From assembly GCA_014382245.1 (NCBI GenBank), contig JACNKC010000061.1, positions 17,403 to 81,402 of the forward strand: 64,000 nucleotides of DNA, given 5' to 3'. Positions within the stretch are counted from its first letter, which is position 1, and each line of letters starts with the position of its first letter. The position numbers and the translations under genes were made by a program. Source of the DNA: Pseudomonadota bacterium. GTDB taxonomy: Bacteria > Desulfobacterota > Binatia > UBA1149. Below the pieces are notes generated by a model. That model made no database searches. It was not told the DNA's origin and saw nothing but the letters and a program-made list of their open reading frames with translations. Of the stretch, positions 1-8,269 are shown in pieces.

Positions 1-163
1 CTGCGAGCTGGGGAGCAGTCCGAGAGGCAACAGGTATATTAAATCGCCTTCGTAGAGAATTGGCTCCGCAGCCGATTGGCTGCGCGAACCGAATCGCAAA
101 ATGGTCCGCTGGGAATCGACGAGATTTGGTTAACAGGGGGGAGAGCGGCCCCAAAGGCGCGCT

Positions 164-625
164 GTGTTGGCCCGTGTCGCGCCCGGAAGCCTGAGCGCTC
201 CATCGTTGGACAGGCGCCTGAGAGGACGCACGTGGGCGGCGGCCAAGCTGGCTCAACTCGTTCGCGCCAAGGTGAAGAACGAGTATCTGCGGGGGGTGCT
301 CGTGCGCCTCGATGACGTCGTGTTCACGGCGGTCAAGGATCTGCAGCAGACAGTGGTGGGCGAGATCAAGCTGGCGAGCGCCGATGGCAAGATCTCCGAT
401 GCCGAGAAGCGGCGGGTCAAGGACCAGGCGATTGCCAACGTGAAGTCACACCTCGGCACCAAGGGCATCGGCGAGCTCGCCAAGGTCCTCGGCTTGGGCA
501 GCGGAGCCATCGACGGACTGCTCTCGTCGAAGGTCGAAGCCGCGGTCCATGATTTGCGTCGCGCAAGCGCGGCAACGCCAGTTGCGGAGGTGGCTCGCCC
601 TTTGGCCCCATCGCCGACGGCCTGA
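164..625 (+). CDS. Hypothetical phage/plasmid-like protein, possibly frameshifted near its 3' end
   Basis: ORF with alpha-helical, charged composition (LDDVVFTAVKDLQQTVVGEIKLASADGKISDAEKRR...); an open frame continues in another phase to about 849. Confidence 0.35.
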   Translation: MLARVAPGSLSAPSLDRRLRGRTWAAAKLAQLVRAKVKNEYLRGVLVRLDDVVFTAVKDLQQTVVGEIKLASADGKISDAEKRRVKDQAIANVKSHLGTKGIGELAKVLGLGSGAIDGLLSSKVEAAVHDLRRASAATPVAEVARPLAPSPTA

Positions 626-1019
626 GCGAAGGACTCAAGGCCGCCGGCGCGTTCGAGCCCGGGCACGGCAAGCTCGACCTCTTCGGCTACGTGCGCCCCG
701 ACGCCATGGGCGGATCGGTGGACTACGCCCATCGGATCACCACGGGCATGTCCGCCTTTGCCCGCGGCTGGGGCGGCGCCAGGCGCGATCCCATGCGCGG
801 ATGGACCCCGGATTACGGCGCGATGGGGGGCCTGCGCTGGGAGTGGTGAGGACAGAGCGGCACCCAGCCAGGGCCCCATCTCCGCGACATCTCGCCATAT
901 TCCAACCTCTTGGAAATAAAGAGGAATCTGACTTGAGGTGTTCGGCCACCGGAGCCATGAATGTTCTCAGAACACAAGAAAGCCCTGCAAAAACAAGGGC
1001 TTGAGAAAAGGAGAACAGA

Positions 1020-1370
1020 ATGGCCAAGCGAAGCAAGAAGACGAAGACGACCAGCCCGGCGGAACCGATCATCGGGCAGATCACCACCTACCACGGGGAC
1101 GAGCACCCCTACCTGCGAGGGCACAAGGTCAAGATCATCGCGGTGCTGCACAACGCGGCCAAGCCCGGCATCGATGTGGACGGCCCGGACTACGACCACA
1201 TCACCGACGACGAGGACCTGGCCCGCGCGGGCGGGGTCACGGCTTTCGACCGCATCGACGTCCAACCCTGGCTCGACAGCAAGGAGCGGTTCAGCTTCGT
1301 CTCCAGCGACCCACTCGCTGCCGACCTCGATTGCTTCCGTGACCTCGCTACAAACGGAGGTGCCCGATGA
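1020..1370 (+). CDS. Hypothetical accessory protein
   Basis: ATG preceded by a strong SD (aaaggagaacaga); stop overlaps the next start (ATGA). Confidence 0.5.
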   Translation: MAKRSKKTKTTSPAEPIIGQITTYHGDEHPYLRGHKVKIIAVLHNAAKPGIDVDGPDYDHITDDEDLARAGGVTAFDRIDVQPWLDSKERFSFVSSDPLAADLDCFRDLATNGGAR

Positions 1371-1807
1371 ACGCCGCCACCCAACTCAAGACGGTCGACA
1401 AGCTGAAGACCAAGGCGCTGCGCGAGAAGCTGGAGGAGCTGACCGGCAAGCAGACGCGATCGAACAACCGGCCCTATCTCCTCAAGCAGGTCATCAAGGC
1501 GCTCGAAGAGCAGGCCGCGCGCGAAGCCGCCAAGGCCAAGCCGAAGAGCAAGCGCACTGCGCAGAAGCCACGCGAGCGAGACCCTCGGCTCCCGCCGGTC
1601 GGCACCATCCTGGAGCGCGAGCACAAGGGCAAGAAGATCTGCGCCACCATCCTGGACGACGGATTCGAGTATCACGGCAAGACCTACCGCTCCTTGTCGG
1701 CCGTCGCCCGCGAAGCAACCGGGACGATCTGGAACGGGTTCCTCTTCTTCAAGGTCATCCCCTACGCGCGCCGCGAACAACTGCAGAGCGAAGGAGGTGC
1801 GCGATGA
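1367..1807 (+). CDS. DUF2924-like protein (mobile-element associated)
   Basis: Pattern LRPRxxPPVGTxLxREHKGKxxxxxxLxDGFEYxGKxYRSLSAVAREATGTxWNGFxFF resembles DUF2924; 4-nt overlaps with both neighbours. Confidence 0.6.
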   Translation: MNAATQLKTVDKLKTKALREKLEELTGKQTRSNNRPYLLKQVIKALEEQAAREAAKAKPKSKRTAQKPRERDPRLPPVGTILEREHKGKKICATILDDGFEYHGKTYRSLSAVAREATGTIWNGFLFFKVIPYARREQLQSEGGAR

Positions 1808-2094
1808 AGGTCAGCGACCTGATCGAGCTGCTCGAAGGCATGGACCCTGACGCCGACGTCTTCATCATGGCTCAGCCCAACTGGCCCTTCGAGCACAGCC
1901 TGTCCGGCGTCTGCCAGCGCAGCGACTTCACCGAGCCCGATGACTGCGACGACGACGAGGACGAGGTGGAAGAGGCACCGCGCGGTCGCGACCGGTGGGG
2001 CGCCTCCGAGTCGCAGCTTCCGAGCAACGACGTCTTCCTCATCGAGGGTAGCCAGCTCCGCTACGGCAACAAGAACGCATGGGACGCGACGTGA
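1804..2094 (+). CDS. Small acidic hypothetical protein (MKVSDLIELLEGMDPDADVFIMAQPNWPFE...)
   Basis: ATG overlaps the upstream stop; same cassette. The ORF track shows it as the end of the longer 961-2094 frame. Confidence 0.5.
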   Translation: MKVSDLIELLEGMDPDADVFIMAQPNWPFEHSLSGVCQRSDFTEPDDCDDDEDEVEEAPRGRDRWGASESQLPSNDVFLIEGSQLRYGNKNAWDAT

Positions 2095-2114
2095 CGCGCG
2101 GCAGGGAGACCAAC

Positions 2115-2366
2115 ATGGGACCACAGTTTTTCCAAACCAGAATGGGCCAGCGCTACTACGAAGTCACCGCCCCCAAGATCGCCACCGAGCTCGCGCGGCT
2201 TGCCGACAACGTCGCTGCGCTCAATGAGACACTGACGCGGGTGCTCGACGCACCGGGCTGCCATGGCGACAGCCCAGCAAAGCTGTGCGTCAAATGCGGA
2301 GCGGTGCTCGTCAACCCACAGCTTCAAGGCGAGGAGCGCTGCGCCCAATGCGGTGATGCGCCCTGA
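2115..2366 (+). CDS. Small hypothetical protein with C-terminal CxxC...CxxC zinc-ribbon-like motif
   Basis: KLCVKCGAVLVNPQLQGEERCAQCGDAP at the C-terminus. Confidence 0.45.
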   Translation: MGPQFFQTRMGQRYYEVTAPKIATELARLADNVAALNETLTRVLDAPGCHGDSPAKLCVKCGAVLVNPQLQGEERCAQCGDAP

Positions 2367-2488
2367 GTCACCGCGAAGTGCCAAGACAAACCGTCGAGCC
2401 ACTCAGCGGCCCCGAATCCGGCGCACCTATCCACAGTGCGTCCACAGCCCCTGTGGACAGATACCCGATCAGCACGGCGGGGAACGAG

Positions 2489-2505
2489 TGTTAGGATTCC
2501 TAACA
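2489..2505. promoter_or_regulatory. Palindromic candidate operator TGTTAGGA-T-TCCTAACA
   Basis: Perfect 8-bp arms around one central base, 67 bp upstream of the XRE regulator ATG. Confidence 0.5.
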
Positions 2506-2571
2506 ACTATTGATTCCGTGGAGGTAATTTGTTAAGAGCGTTTCTCTGCGGAGACCCGTGGAGAAACGAAT

Positions 2572-3894
2572 ATGGACGAAAAAGCACACGATATCGGGCG
2601 TATTCTCCAGCAAGCGCGAAAATCACGGGGCCTCACCCAGGCTGACGTGGCACCCCAGCTCGGTGTTTCGCGTGCGACCGTCGCCCAGATTGAGACGGGC
2701 CGACGGCTCTTGAAGGCCGAGGATCTACGCCGACTGGCGTCGTTCTACGGTTGTAGCCCGAGCGAACTTCTAGCCCCGACTCCCAGCGATCAGGAAGTGG
2801 ATGGCGTCGCTGAGTTGCTCCGCACCCATCCTGGCCTTGCGGAAGATCAGGGGCCGAGCTCGTTCTCACATGTGTGCGCGATGGCGAGAGCCCTTACCGA
2901 TCTGGAAGCAAAACTCGAGATCGACTCCATTGCACACCCGCTTCCTGTGTATGGAGCCGAGCGCGCGAATACGCAGTGGGAAGCGGCGCGACAAGGATAT
3001 CGCGTTGCGGAAGATGAGCGTCGTCGCCTAGCCCTTGGAGAGGGGCCCGTCCGTCTCGTCGACGAACTGCTCATGACGTTGGGCGTTCGTTCCGCCAAGG
3101 CAATCCTGCCGACAGGTATTGTCTCGATTTCTATCGCTCATCCAGATCACGGTTTTCTCGTCGTGGTCGACAAGAACCTGAGTCTCGAACACTGCCGTTT
3201 CAGATACGCTCACGGACTCGCCCATTTCCTCTTCGATACCGAAGGGCCGTGGTGCGCATGCGGCTTTGATGCAGCGCCCGATTTCACCGAGGTAAGGGCG
3301 GACGCTTTCGCAAGCAGTCTTCTGATCCCGCAGCATGGCCTACGCCGATATGTGGAAACCCTCGGCAAGGAGACGTTAGCACGCGGTGCTCCAGCGGTGC
3401 TCTCCGTGTTCTCGGAGGGCGACGGTCGCGATACTACGGGCGAGGGCCGTCGCGTGGATGGTCGCCAACGAAAAGGTCGCCACCCGCTGACCGCGTCGGA
3501 CGTCCTACGCACAGCTCACTATTACGGCACGAGCCCGAGCGTGGCGGCCCATCGTTTGAGAAACCTCCGGCTTCTCACAGACCCTGAACTGCGTCGGCTA
3601 GAAACGATGCTGCAAAGTGAAGTGCATACACCGACCAGCAACGAACTCTCGTTGCCGGCTGAAGTTCACGAGATGGACTCCCTTCGCGCTCGGCTGGCGA
3701 CGCTGGCAGCCACTGCCCTCCACCGGAGAAGTATCGATGGCCCGAGATTCAACGAGCTAGCGGAACTCGCGGGGGTTGACGAGGCAGACCGAGAGCGTCT
3801 CTTGGCCATCACTGCAACACACTCACAACAAGAGCATGAGAGTTCTCGCCCAATAACCGAGGCAATCGCCTCACCGAAGACGAAACTATCATGA
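2572..3894 (+). CDS. XRE-family HTH regulator with ImmA/IrrE-like domain (degenerate HExxH)
   Basis: N-terminal HTH (LTQADVAPQLGVSRATVAQIETGRRLLKAEDLRRLASFYGCSPSELL); later YAHGLAHFLFDTE and EVRADAFASSLLIP. Confidence 0.75.
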   Translation: MDEKAHDIGRILQQARKSRGLTQADVAPQLGVSRATVAQIETGRRLLKAEDLRRLASFYGCSPSELLAPTPSDQEVDGVAELLRTHPGLAEDQGPSSFSHVCAMARALTDLEAKLEIDSIAHPLPVYGAERANTQWEAARQGYRVAEDERRRLALGEGPVRLVDELLMTLGVRSAKAILPTGIVSISIAHPDHGFLVVVDKNLSLEHCRFRYAHGLAHFLFDTEGPWCACGFDAAPDFTEVRADAFASSLLIPQHGLRRYVETLGKETLARGAPAVLSVFSEGDGRDTTGEGRRVDGRQRKGRHPLTASDVLRTAHYYGTSPSVAAHRLRNLRLLTDPELRRLETMLQSEVHTPTSNELSLPAEVHEMDSLRARLATLAATALHRRSIDGPRFNELAELAGVDEADRERLLAITATHSQQEHESSRPITEAIASPKTKLS

Positions 3895-4070
3895 AGAGGA
3901 AAATCAACATTGCAATCGTCGGTGTTGGCAACTGCGTCAGTTCCGTGCTCCAGGGGCTTGATGCCTTGATACTATCGACATCGAGATCCACGAAAAAGGG
4001 CTCGCTTGGCGAGGGTCGCGCCATCAGATGCATCGTCAATTCGCCACAATGGTTTGGGGGAACGCTATGA
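3891..4070 (+). pseudogene. N-terminal fragment resembling myo-inositol-1-phosphate synthase
   Basis: MKRKINIAIVGVGNCVSSVLQGLDA resembles the MIPS Rossmann start (VAIxGVGNCASSLVQG), then unrelated sequence and a stop after 59 codons. Confidence 0.4.
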
Positions 4071-4165
4071 ACTCGTCAAAGGCATGCCGGACCGTACGCG
4101 AACGCTGCAGCGACCTCGAATCTGCTGCAACATGGCACTCGCGGGAAAAGAAGGGCTAGGCGTTG

Positions 4166-5266
4166 ATGACTGGCTTGCGTTTGTTTACTCCCGGGCCCGT
4201 GCCCATCGAAACACATTTGCGGGACATAGGTGGACAACAGATCCCCTACCATCGCACCGAGGCGTTCTCCGAATTCACCCACGAACTGCTCCGCGGGCTG
4301 GAATACGTCTTTCAAACCAAAGGGTCCGTTGCGTTACTCACGGGCTCCGGCACCTCCGCAATGGAGGCCGCTGTACTCAATTTCCTCTCAGCGTCCGACA
4401 AGGTGCTGATCATCAACGGTGGGACGTTCGGCCAGCGGTGGTGCGACCTCTGTGACGTTCATTCAGTTCCCTACCAAGAGTATCCGGTGCCGTTGGGTGG
4501 TGACATTGACCCAACTCATCTGGACACGCTCCTGGCAGACCATTCATTCACTGCGTTGCTGGTGAATGCCCATGAGACCTCAACCGGTCATCTGTATGAC
4601 GTGCAAGGTATGGGGGATACCGCGCGACGGCATGACGTATTCTTTATCGTGGATGCGATCGCGAGCATCTGTGCTGATCCGTTCTTCATGGACGAATGGC
4701 ATGTTGATGTTGCGCTCCTAAGCTCGCAGAAGGCTTTGGCACTGCCGCCGGGGTTATCGTTCGTGGCAATGAACCAGAGGGCCATCGAGCGTTTGGCTAC
4801 CCGTCGTGCCCCAACCTTGTACTTCAATCTTGGTGACTATCTCGCGAATCAGAAGCGTGGACAGCTCCCGTACACCCCGGCGATCGGACTGATGATGCAA
4901 TTGCATCAGCGTCTCCATGATATTCAGCAGCAAACCTTGTCTGCATTGGTACGGACCCATCGGGAACGGGCGGCTTCATTCCGGCAGTCACTGGATGGTC
5001 TTCCCTTCAAGGTATTCCCGTTTCGACCCTCCAACGCCATGACGGCCCTGACCTGCGATGGGCTGGACGCGTCGAGGGTTGTGGAGGAACTACGAGCCCG
5101 TCACCACATCGTCGTAGCCCCCAATAGCGGCGCTCTGAAAGCGAAAGTTTTTCGCATCGCTCATATGGGCGCCCAAACCGATGAGGACCTCAAGGCTTTG
5201 GTGACGGCGCTCAGAATGGTCGCTGTTTCGACTACCCACCCCCCCACGGAAGCGGTTATCACATGA
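4166..5266 (+). CDS. Class V (PLP) aminotransferase, 2-aminoethylphosphonate/alanine-glyoxylate transaminase type
   Basis: LFTPGPVPIETHL, HETSTGHLYD, VDAIAS, SSQKALALPPG (PLP-lysine region); ATGA overlap with the next gene. Confidence 0.75.
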   Translation: MTGLRLFTPGPVPIETHLRDIGGQQIPYHRTEAFSEFTHELLRGLEYVFQTKGSVALLTGSGTSAMEAAVLNFLSASDKVLIINGGTFGQRWCDLCDVHSVPYQEYPVPLGGDIDPTHLDTLLADHSFTALLVNAHETSTGHLYDVQGMGDTARRHDVFFIVDAIASICADPFFMDEWHVDVALLSSQKALALPPGLSFVAMNQRAIERLATRRAPTLYFNLGDYLANQKRGQLPYTPAIGLMMQLHQRLHDIQQQTLSALVRTHRERAASFRQSLDGLPFKVFPFRPSNAMTALTCDGLDASRVVEELRARHHIVVAPNSGALKAKVFRIAHMGAQTDEDLKALVTALRMVAVSTTHPPTEAVIT

Positions 5267-6060
5267 AGGCGATCATCATGGCTGCAGGAGTCGGATCCCG
5301 ACTCAAACAGGTCAACGGAGACAAACCCAAATGCCTGATTGAGATCGATGGAGGCACCCTAATAAGTCGATCCGTATCAAAGCTTCGGGAGCGGGGTATT
5401 ACCGACATTAGCGTGATTACCGGCTACAAGAGCGAACTCGTCCATCAGGCGCTCCAGTCGCGCGTGAACTATTTTCACAACCCCTACTTTCGGGTCACCA
5501 ACAGCATCGCATCCCTATGGCTGGCGAAGGACACGCTTTGCGACGATGTGATCCTGATGAACGCCGATCTCTACTATGAGGACGCAGTCTTGGACATGGC
5601 GCTGGCCCAGACGGATTCTGTAGTCATGCTCTCTGATTGCACCAGGATCGAAGATGCCGACTTTCGCTTTGGGGTGCAGGGGAATCGTATCTTGAAGACG
5701 GGCAACCGGCTTTCCAATGAGGAGACAGACTGCGAGTACGTCGGCATCGTCCGCATCGATCGCAGTTTCATCCATACCTTCAAGGAGCGTCTCGACGAGA
5801 TGATCGAGCGCGGGGACTTCCGCAACTGGTGGGAGGGTGTCCTGTACGACTTCATCGACAATGGCATCGATGTCTTCCACAAGGATGTCGAGGGAGCGTT
5901 CTGGACCGAAGTCGATCATCTTGGCGACTACAACCGCCTGACGACGTGGATCTCGAACAACAGAACCTTGGGATATCGGATCGGGCCTCCCCTCGGGGAA
6001 CGCGCGGGCCTCCTCCCCGACGTGACCAGATACGATGGCTCCAAGCAGGCGCTCTCGTGA
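5263..6060 (+). CDS. Nucleotidyltransferase of the MobA/LicC/PntC type (candidate phospho-alcohol or aminoethylphosphonate cytidylyltransferase)
   Basis: MKAIIMAAGVGSRLKQVNGDKPKCLIEIDG; NPYFRVTNSIASLWLAKD; NADLYYE; EVDHLGDY. Confidence 0.75.
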   Translation: MKAIIMAAGVGSRLKQVNGDKPKCLIEIDGGTLISRSVSKLRERGITDISVITGYKSELVHQALQSRVNYFHNPYFRVTNSIASLWLAKDTLCDDVILMNADLYYEDAVLDMALAQTDSVVMLSDCTRIEDADFRFGVQGNRILKTGNRLSNEETDCEYVGIVRIDRSFIHTFKERLDEMIERGDFRNWWEGVLYDFIDNGIDVFHKDVEGAFWTEVDHLGDYNRLTTWISNNRTLGYRIGPPLGERAGLLPDVTRYDGSKQALS

Positions 6061-6842
6061 GCGGCAAGCTGACGCGCCTCTGGGCCACGAAGAACAAGAA
6101 CGATGAGTGGTGGTCGTCGTTCGTTACCGCGCCGCTGGCCGTTGCTGCCAACTATGTTGTCGTCGACTTCAAGTGGCTAACGCCAAATTTGATCACACTG
6201 CTCTCATTCATAACGGCCCTCGCGGCGAGCGTTTTCATCCTGATCGGTGGTCAGGTTGAGTTCTTCATCGCGGCGGTGTTGATCCACGCCAGTCACATCC
6301 TGGATTGCATGGATGGCCAGATGGCACGGTATCGCGGTGTGTCCTCACGTGCAGGCAGTTTCTTCGACAAGGTGACCGACCAGATCCAGGTCGTCCTCTG
6401 GTTTGGTGCGATCGGCTACGCTGCTCATGCTCAGTCCCACAGCACCGTGCCAGTCTTCCTGGCATTTGTGGGCGTCGCCTTCTACTCCTTGCGGGGCTAC
6501 GTTAAGTACGTTGTGGTCTACATGGAGATGTGTAGCGACAAGAACTACCTCGAGAATTCGTCCCAGAGCGTGGCTGCTCCCGGGAAGAGCGTGGCGGGAC
6601 TCGGCCATGGTGTGGCGGCCAATCTTCGGTGGTTTGGGAACGAACAGAGGAAGCTCATCCAATTCGACGAAGGGGTGTTCATCTTCATGCTATCCATCGC
6701 TCTGATCTTCAATGTCCTGACGCCAATGCTCTGGGTCTTCGCGATCAGTCAGGTTTGCTACGGCGTAGGACGCAGTCTTCAGCGCGGGCGTCAACTCCAT
6801 CTCCACCAACATCCACAGCTTCTGAGAGCGAGGGACAAGTAA
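6057..6842 (+). CDS. CDP-alcohol phosphatidyltransferase family membrane protein
   Basis: Signature DCMDGQMARYRGVSSRAGSFFDKVTDQ; hydrophobic TM segments; GTG start overlaps the upstream stop (GTGA). Confidence 0.85.
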   Translation: MSGKLTRLWATKNKNDEWWSSFVTAPLAVAANYVVVDFKWLTPNLITLLSFITALAASVFILIGGQVEFFIAAVLIHASHILDCMDGQMARYRGVSSRAGSFFDKVTDQIQVVLWFGAIGYAAHAQSHSTVPVFLAFVGVAFYSLRGYVKYVVVYMEMCSDKNYLENSSQSVAAPGKSVAGLGHGVAANLRWFGNEQRKLIQFDEGVFIFMLSIALIFNVLTPMLWVFAISQVCYGVGRSLQRGRQLHLHQHPQLLRARDK

Positions 6843-6930
6843 CCCAGATGGACTCGGAACTGGATACGCCGGAGAGGGCGTCTTGGTCGAAAGACAAACT
6901 CCGGCACACCCACTCGAACTGGAAATACCA

Positions 6931-8007
6931 ATGAGATGTAGTCCAGAGGAAATCACCGTCGCTCCGAACGTTCTTGAAACCTCATCCGTAATCGCCACTT
7001 ACGTCCCAGATTTAATCTACGCAAAAGGATTTGATGTTTCCTCTGTGTTTGATTGTGGCGATGAGATGAAACGTTACGCCGGCGATGTCGATTATCATAG
7101 CTTAATGCACAATGTTCAAAAGCCCAGCCTCGTTTCTCGAAACGTCGAGGCGCTATCTTTCTTTGCAAACAAATTGGTCCTCCGAGAATGGGTCGATGGC
7201 CTAGTTCCAATTCAAAAGAGTTTTGGGTTTAGTTCGGACCTAAGCGATGAACTAGAGATTAAGCGATTATTTCAGATAGTTGTTTCAAAGGTTAGAAGCC
7301 TTGAAGAATTCATTATCAAGCCAGTCAACGGTTCGGAAAGTATCGGCACGCTAAAAGCATTCCTGTATCTCGGCGAGATAAGGACGCAATTCTTGGGTAG
7401 TTCAAAGATTGACCGTTTGGATTTCAATGGCGACGCGGTAATTTCAGATTACGACTCGTTCAAATATTGGATCCAGGAGACCATGCTTGGAACTACCTCT
7501 GGCAATATTGATACTCATCTTCGTCACATACAGCCGGGCTTGATCATCCAAGAGCTATTTCCTCATGACCAAGAACAGCGAGGGCCTACAGAAATGAAGT
7601 TCAATACGGCCTGGGGGGAATTGCTTTACGTCGGATGTAGAAATAGCAAAGGTGTTTGTCTGGGAAAAGATGGAGAACATCTTGAGGGGGATCTGGGGTT
7701 GGCACATGTTCTACAGGCTCTATTCTTTGAGAACCTGAAAGGCATGGCCTTGTCTTTAGCGAGAGCTTCTACATTCCCTAATCTAAGGTTCGACTTTTTT
7801 GTTGATATTGAAAGTGGTGAGTGGGTGTTGAACGAGATCGCGACCTTGGCGGATTGCAGGTCTTATCCAAACTATATTTTAGCGACTACGGGGGAGTTTT
7901 ATCTTAAGGGGTGGATCGAGAATGCCTATAGAAAATTTGAGACCCCTCTTACTGTGCCGCTCCTTCGAGAACGTTTATGCAGTGAAATGATGAAGCCTGC
8001 AGCCTGA
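6931..8007 (+). CDS. ATP-grasp-like ligase (uncharacterised)
   Basis: EEFIIKPVNGSESIGT (ATP-binding-like) and RFDFFVDIESGEWVLNEIATL (metal-binding-like); visibly lower GC than neighbours. Confidence 0.5.
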   Translation: MRCSPEEITVAPNVLETSSVIATYVPDLIYAKGFDVSSVFDCGDEMKRYAGDVDYHSLMHNVQKPSLVSRNVEALSFFANKLVLREWVDGLVPIQKSFGFSSDLSDELEIKRLFQIVVSKVRSLEEFIIKPVNGSESIGTLKAFLYLGEIRTQFLGSSKIDRLDFNGDAVISDYDSFKYWIQETMLGTTSGNIDTHLRHIQPGLIIQELFPHDQEQRGPTEMKFNTAWGELLYVGCRNSKGVCLGKDGEHLEGDLGLAHVLQALFFENLKGMALSLARASTFPNLRFDFFVDIESGEWVLNEIATLADCRSYPNYILATTGEFYLKGWIENAYRKFETPLTVPLLRERLCSEMMKPAA

Positions 8008-8269
8008 AAACCAGGCGGCTGAGAACGTGCCGTTGTGACCAGGAGAACCAACTGTTTCGCGCGGAATTTCAGACCGTAACGATGGCCACTGGCGTCTTGG
8101 ACACCATCCTGGGAAACGAACCCTGTCTCGTTCTCTGCTACCTGCCTATCCCCCAGGAGGAGATCACGTCTCGTGGGGCACCAAAGACGCCCTGGAGCAA
8201 ACCACGCAGTCCGGAGAAGACGGCTCGATCGTTGATGCACACAGGGCGAGGATCAGTGAGAGCGCCATT

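Noticed and set aside
67-84. Hairpin CGCAGCC-GATT-GGCTGCG
   Set aside because: Short perfect stem without T run or gene context; insufficient to call a terminator
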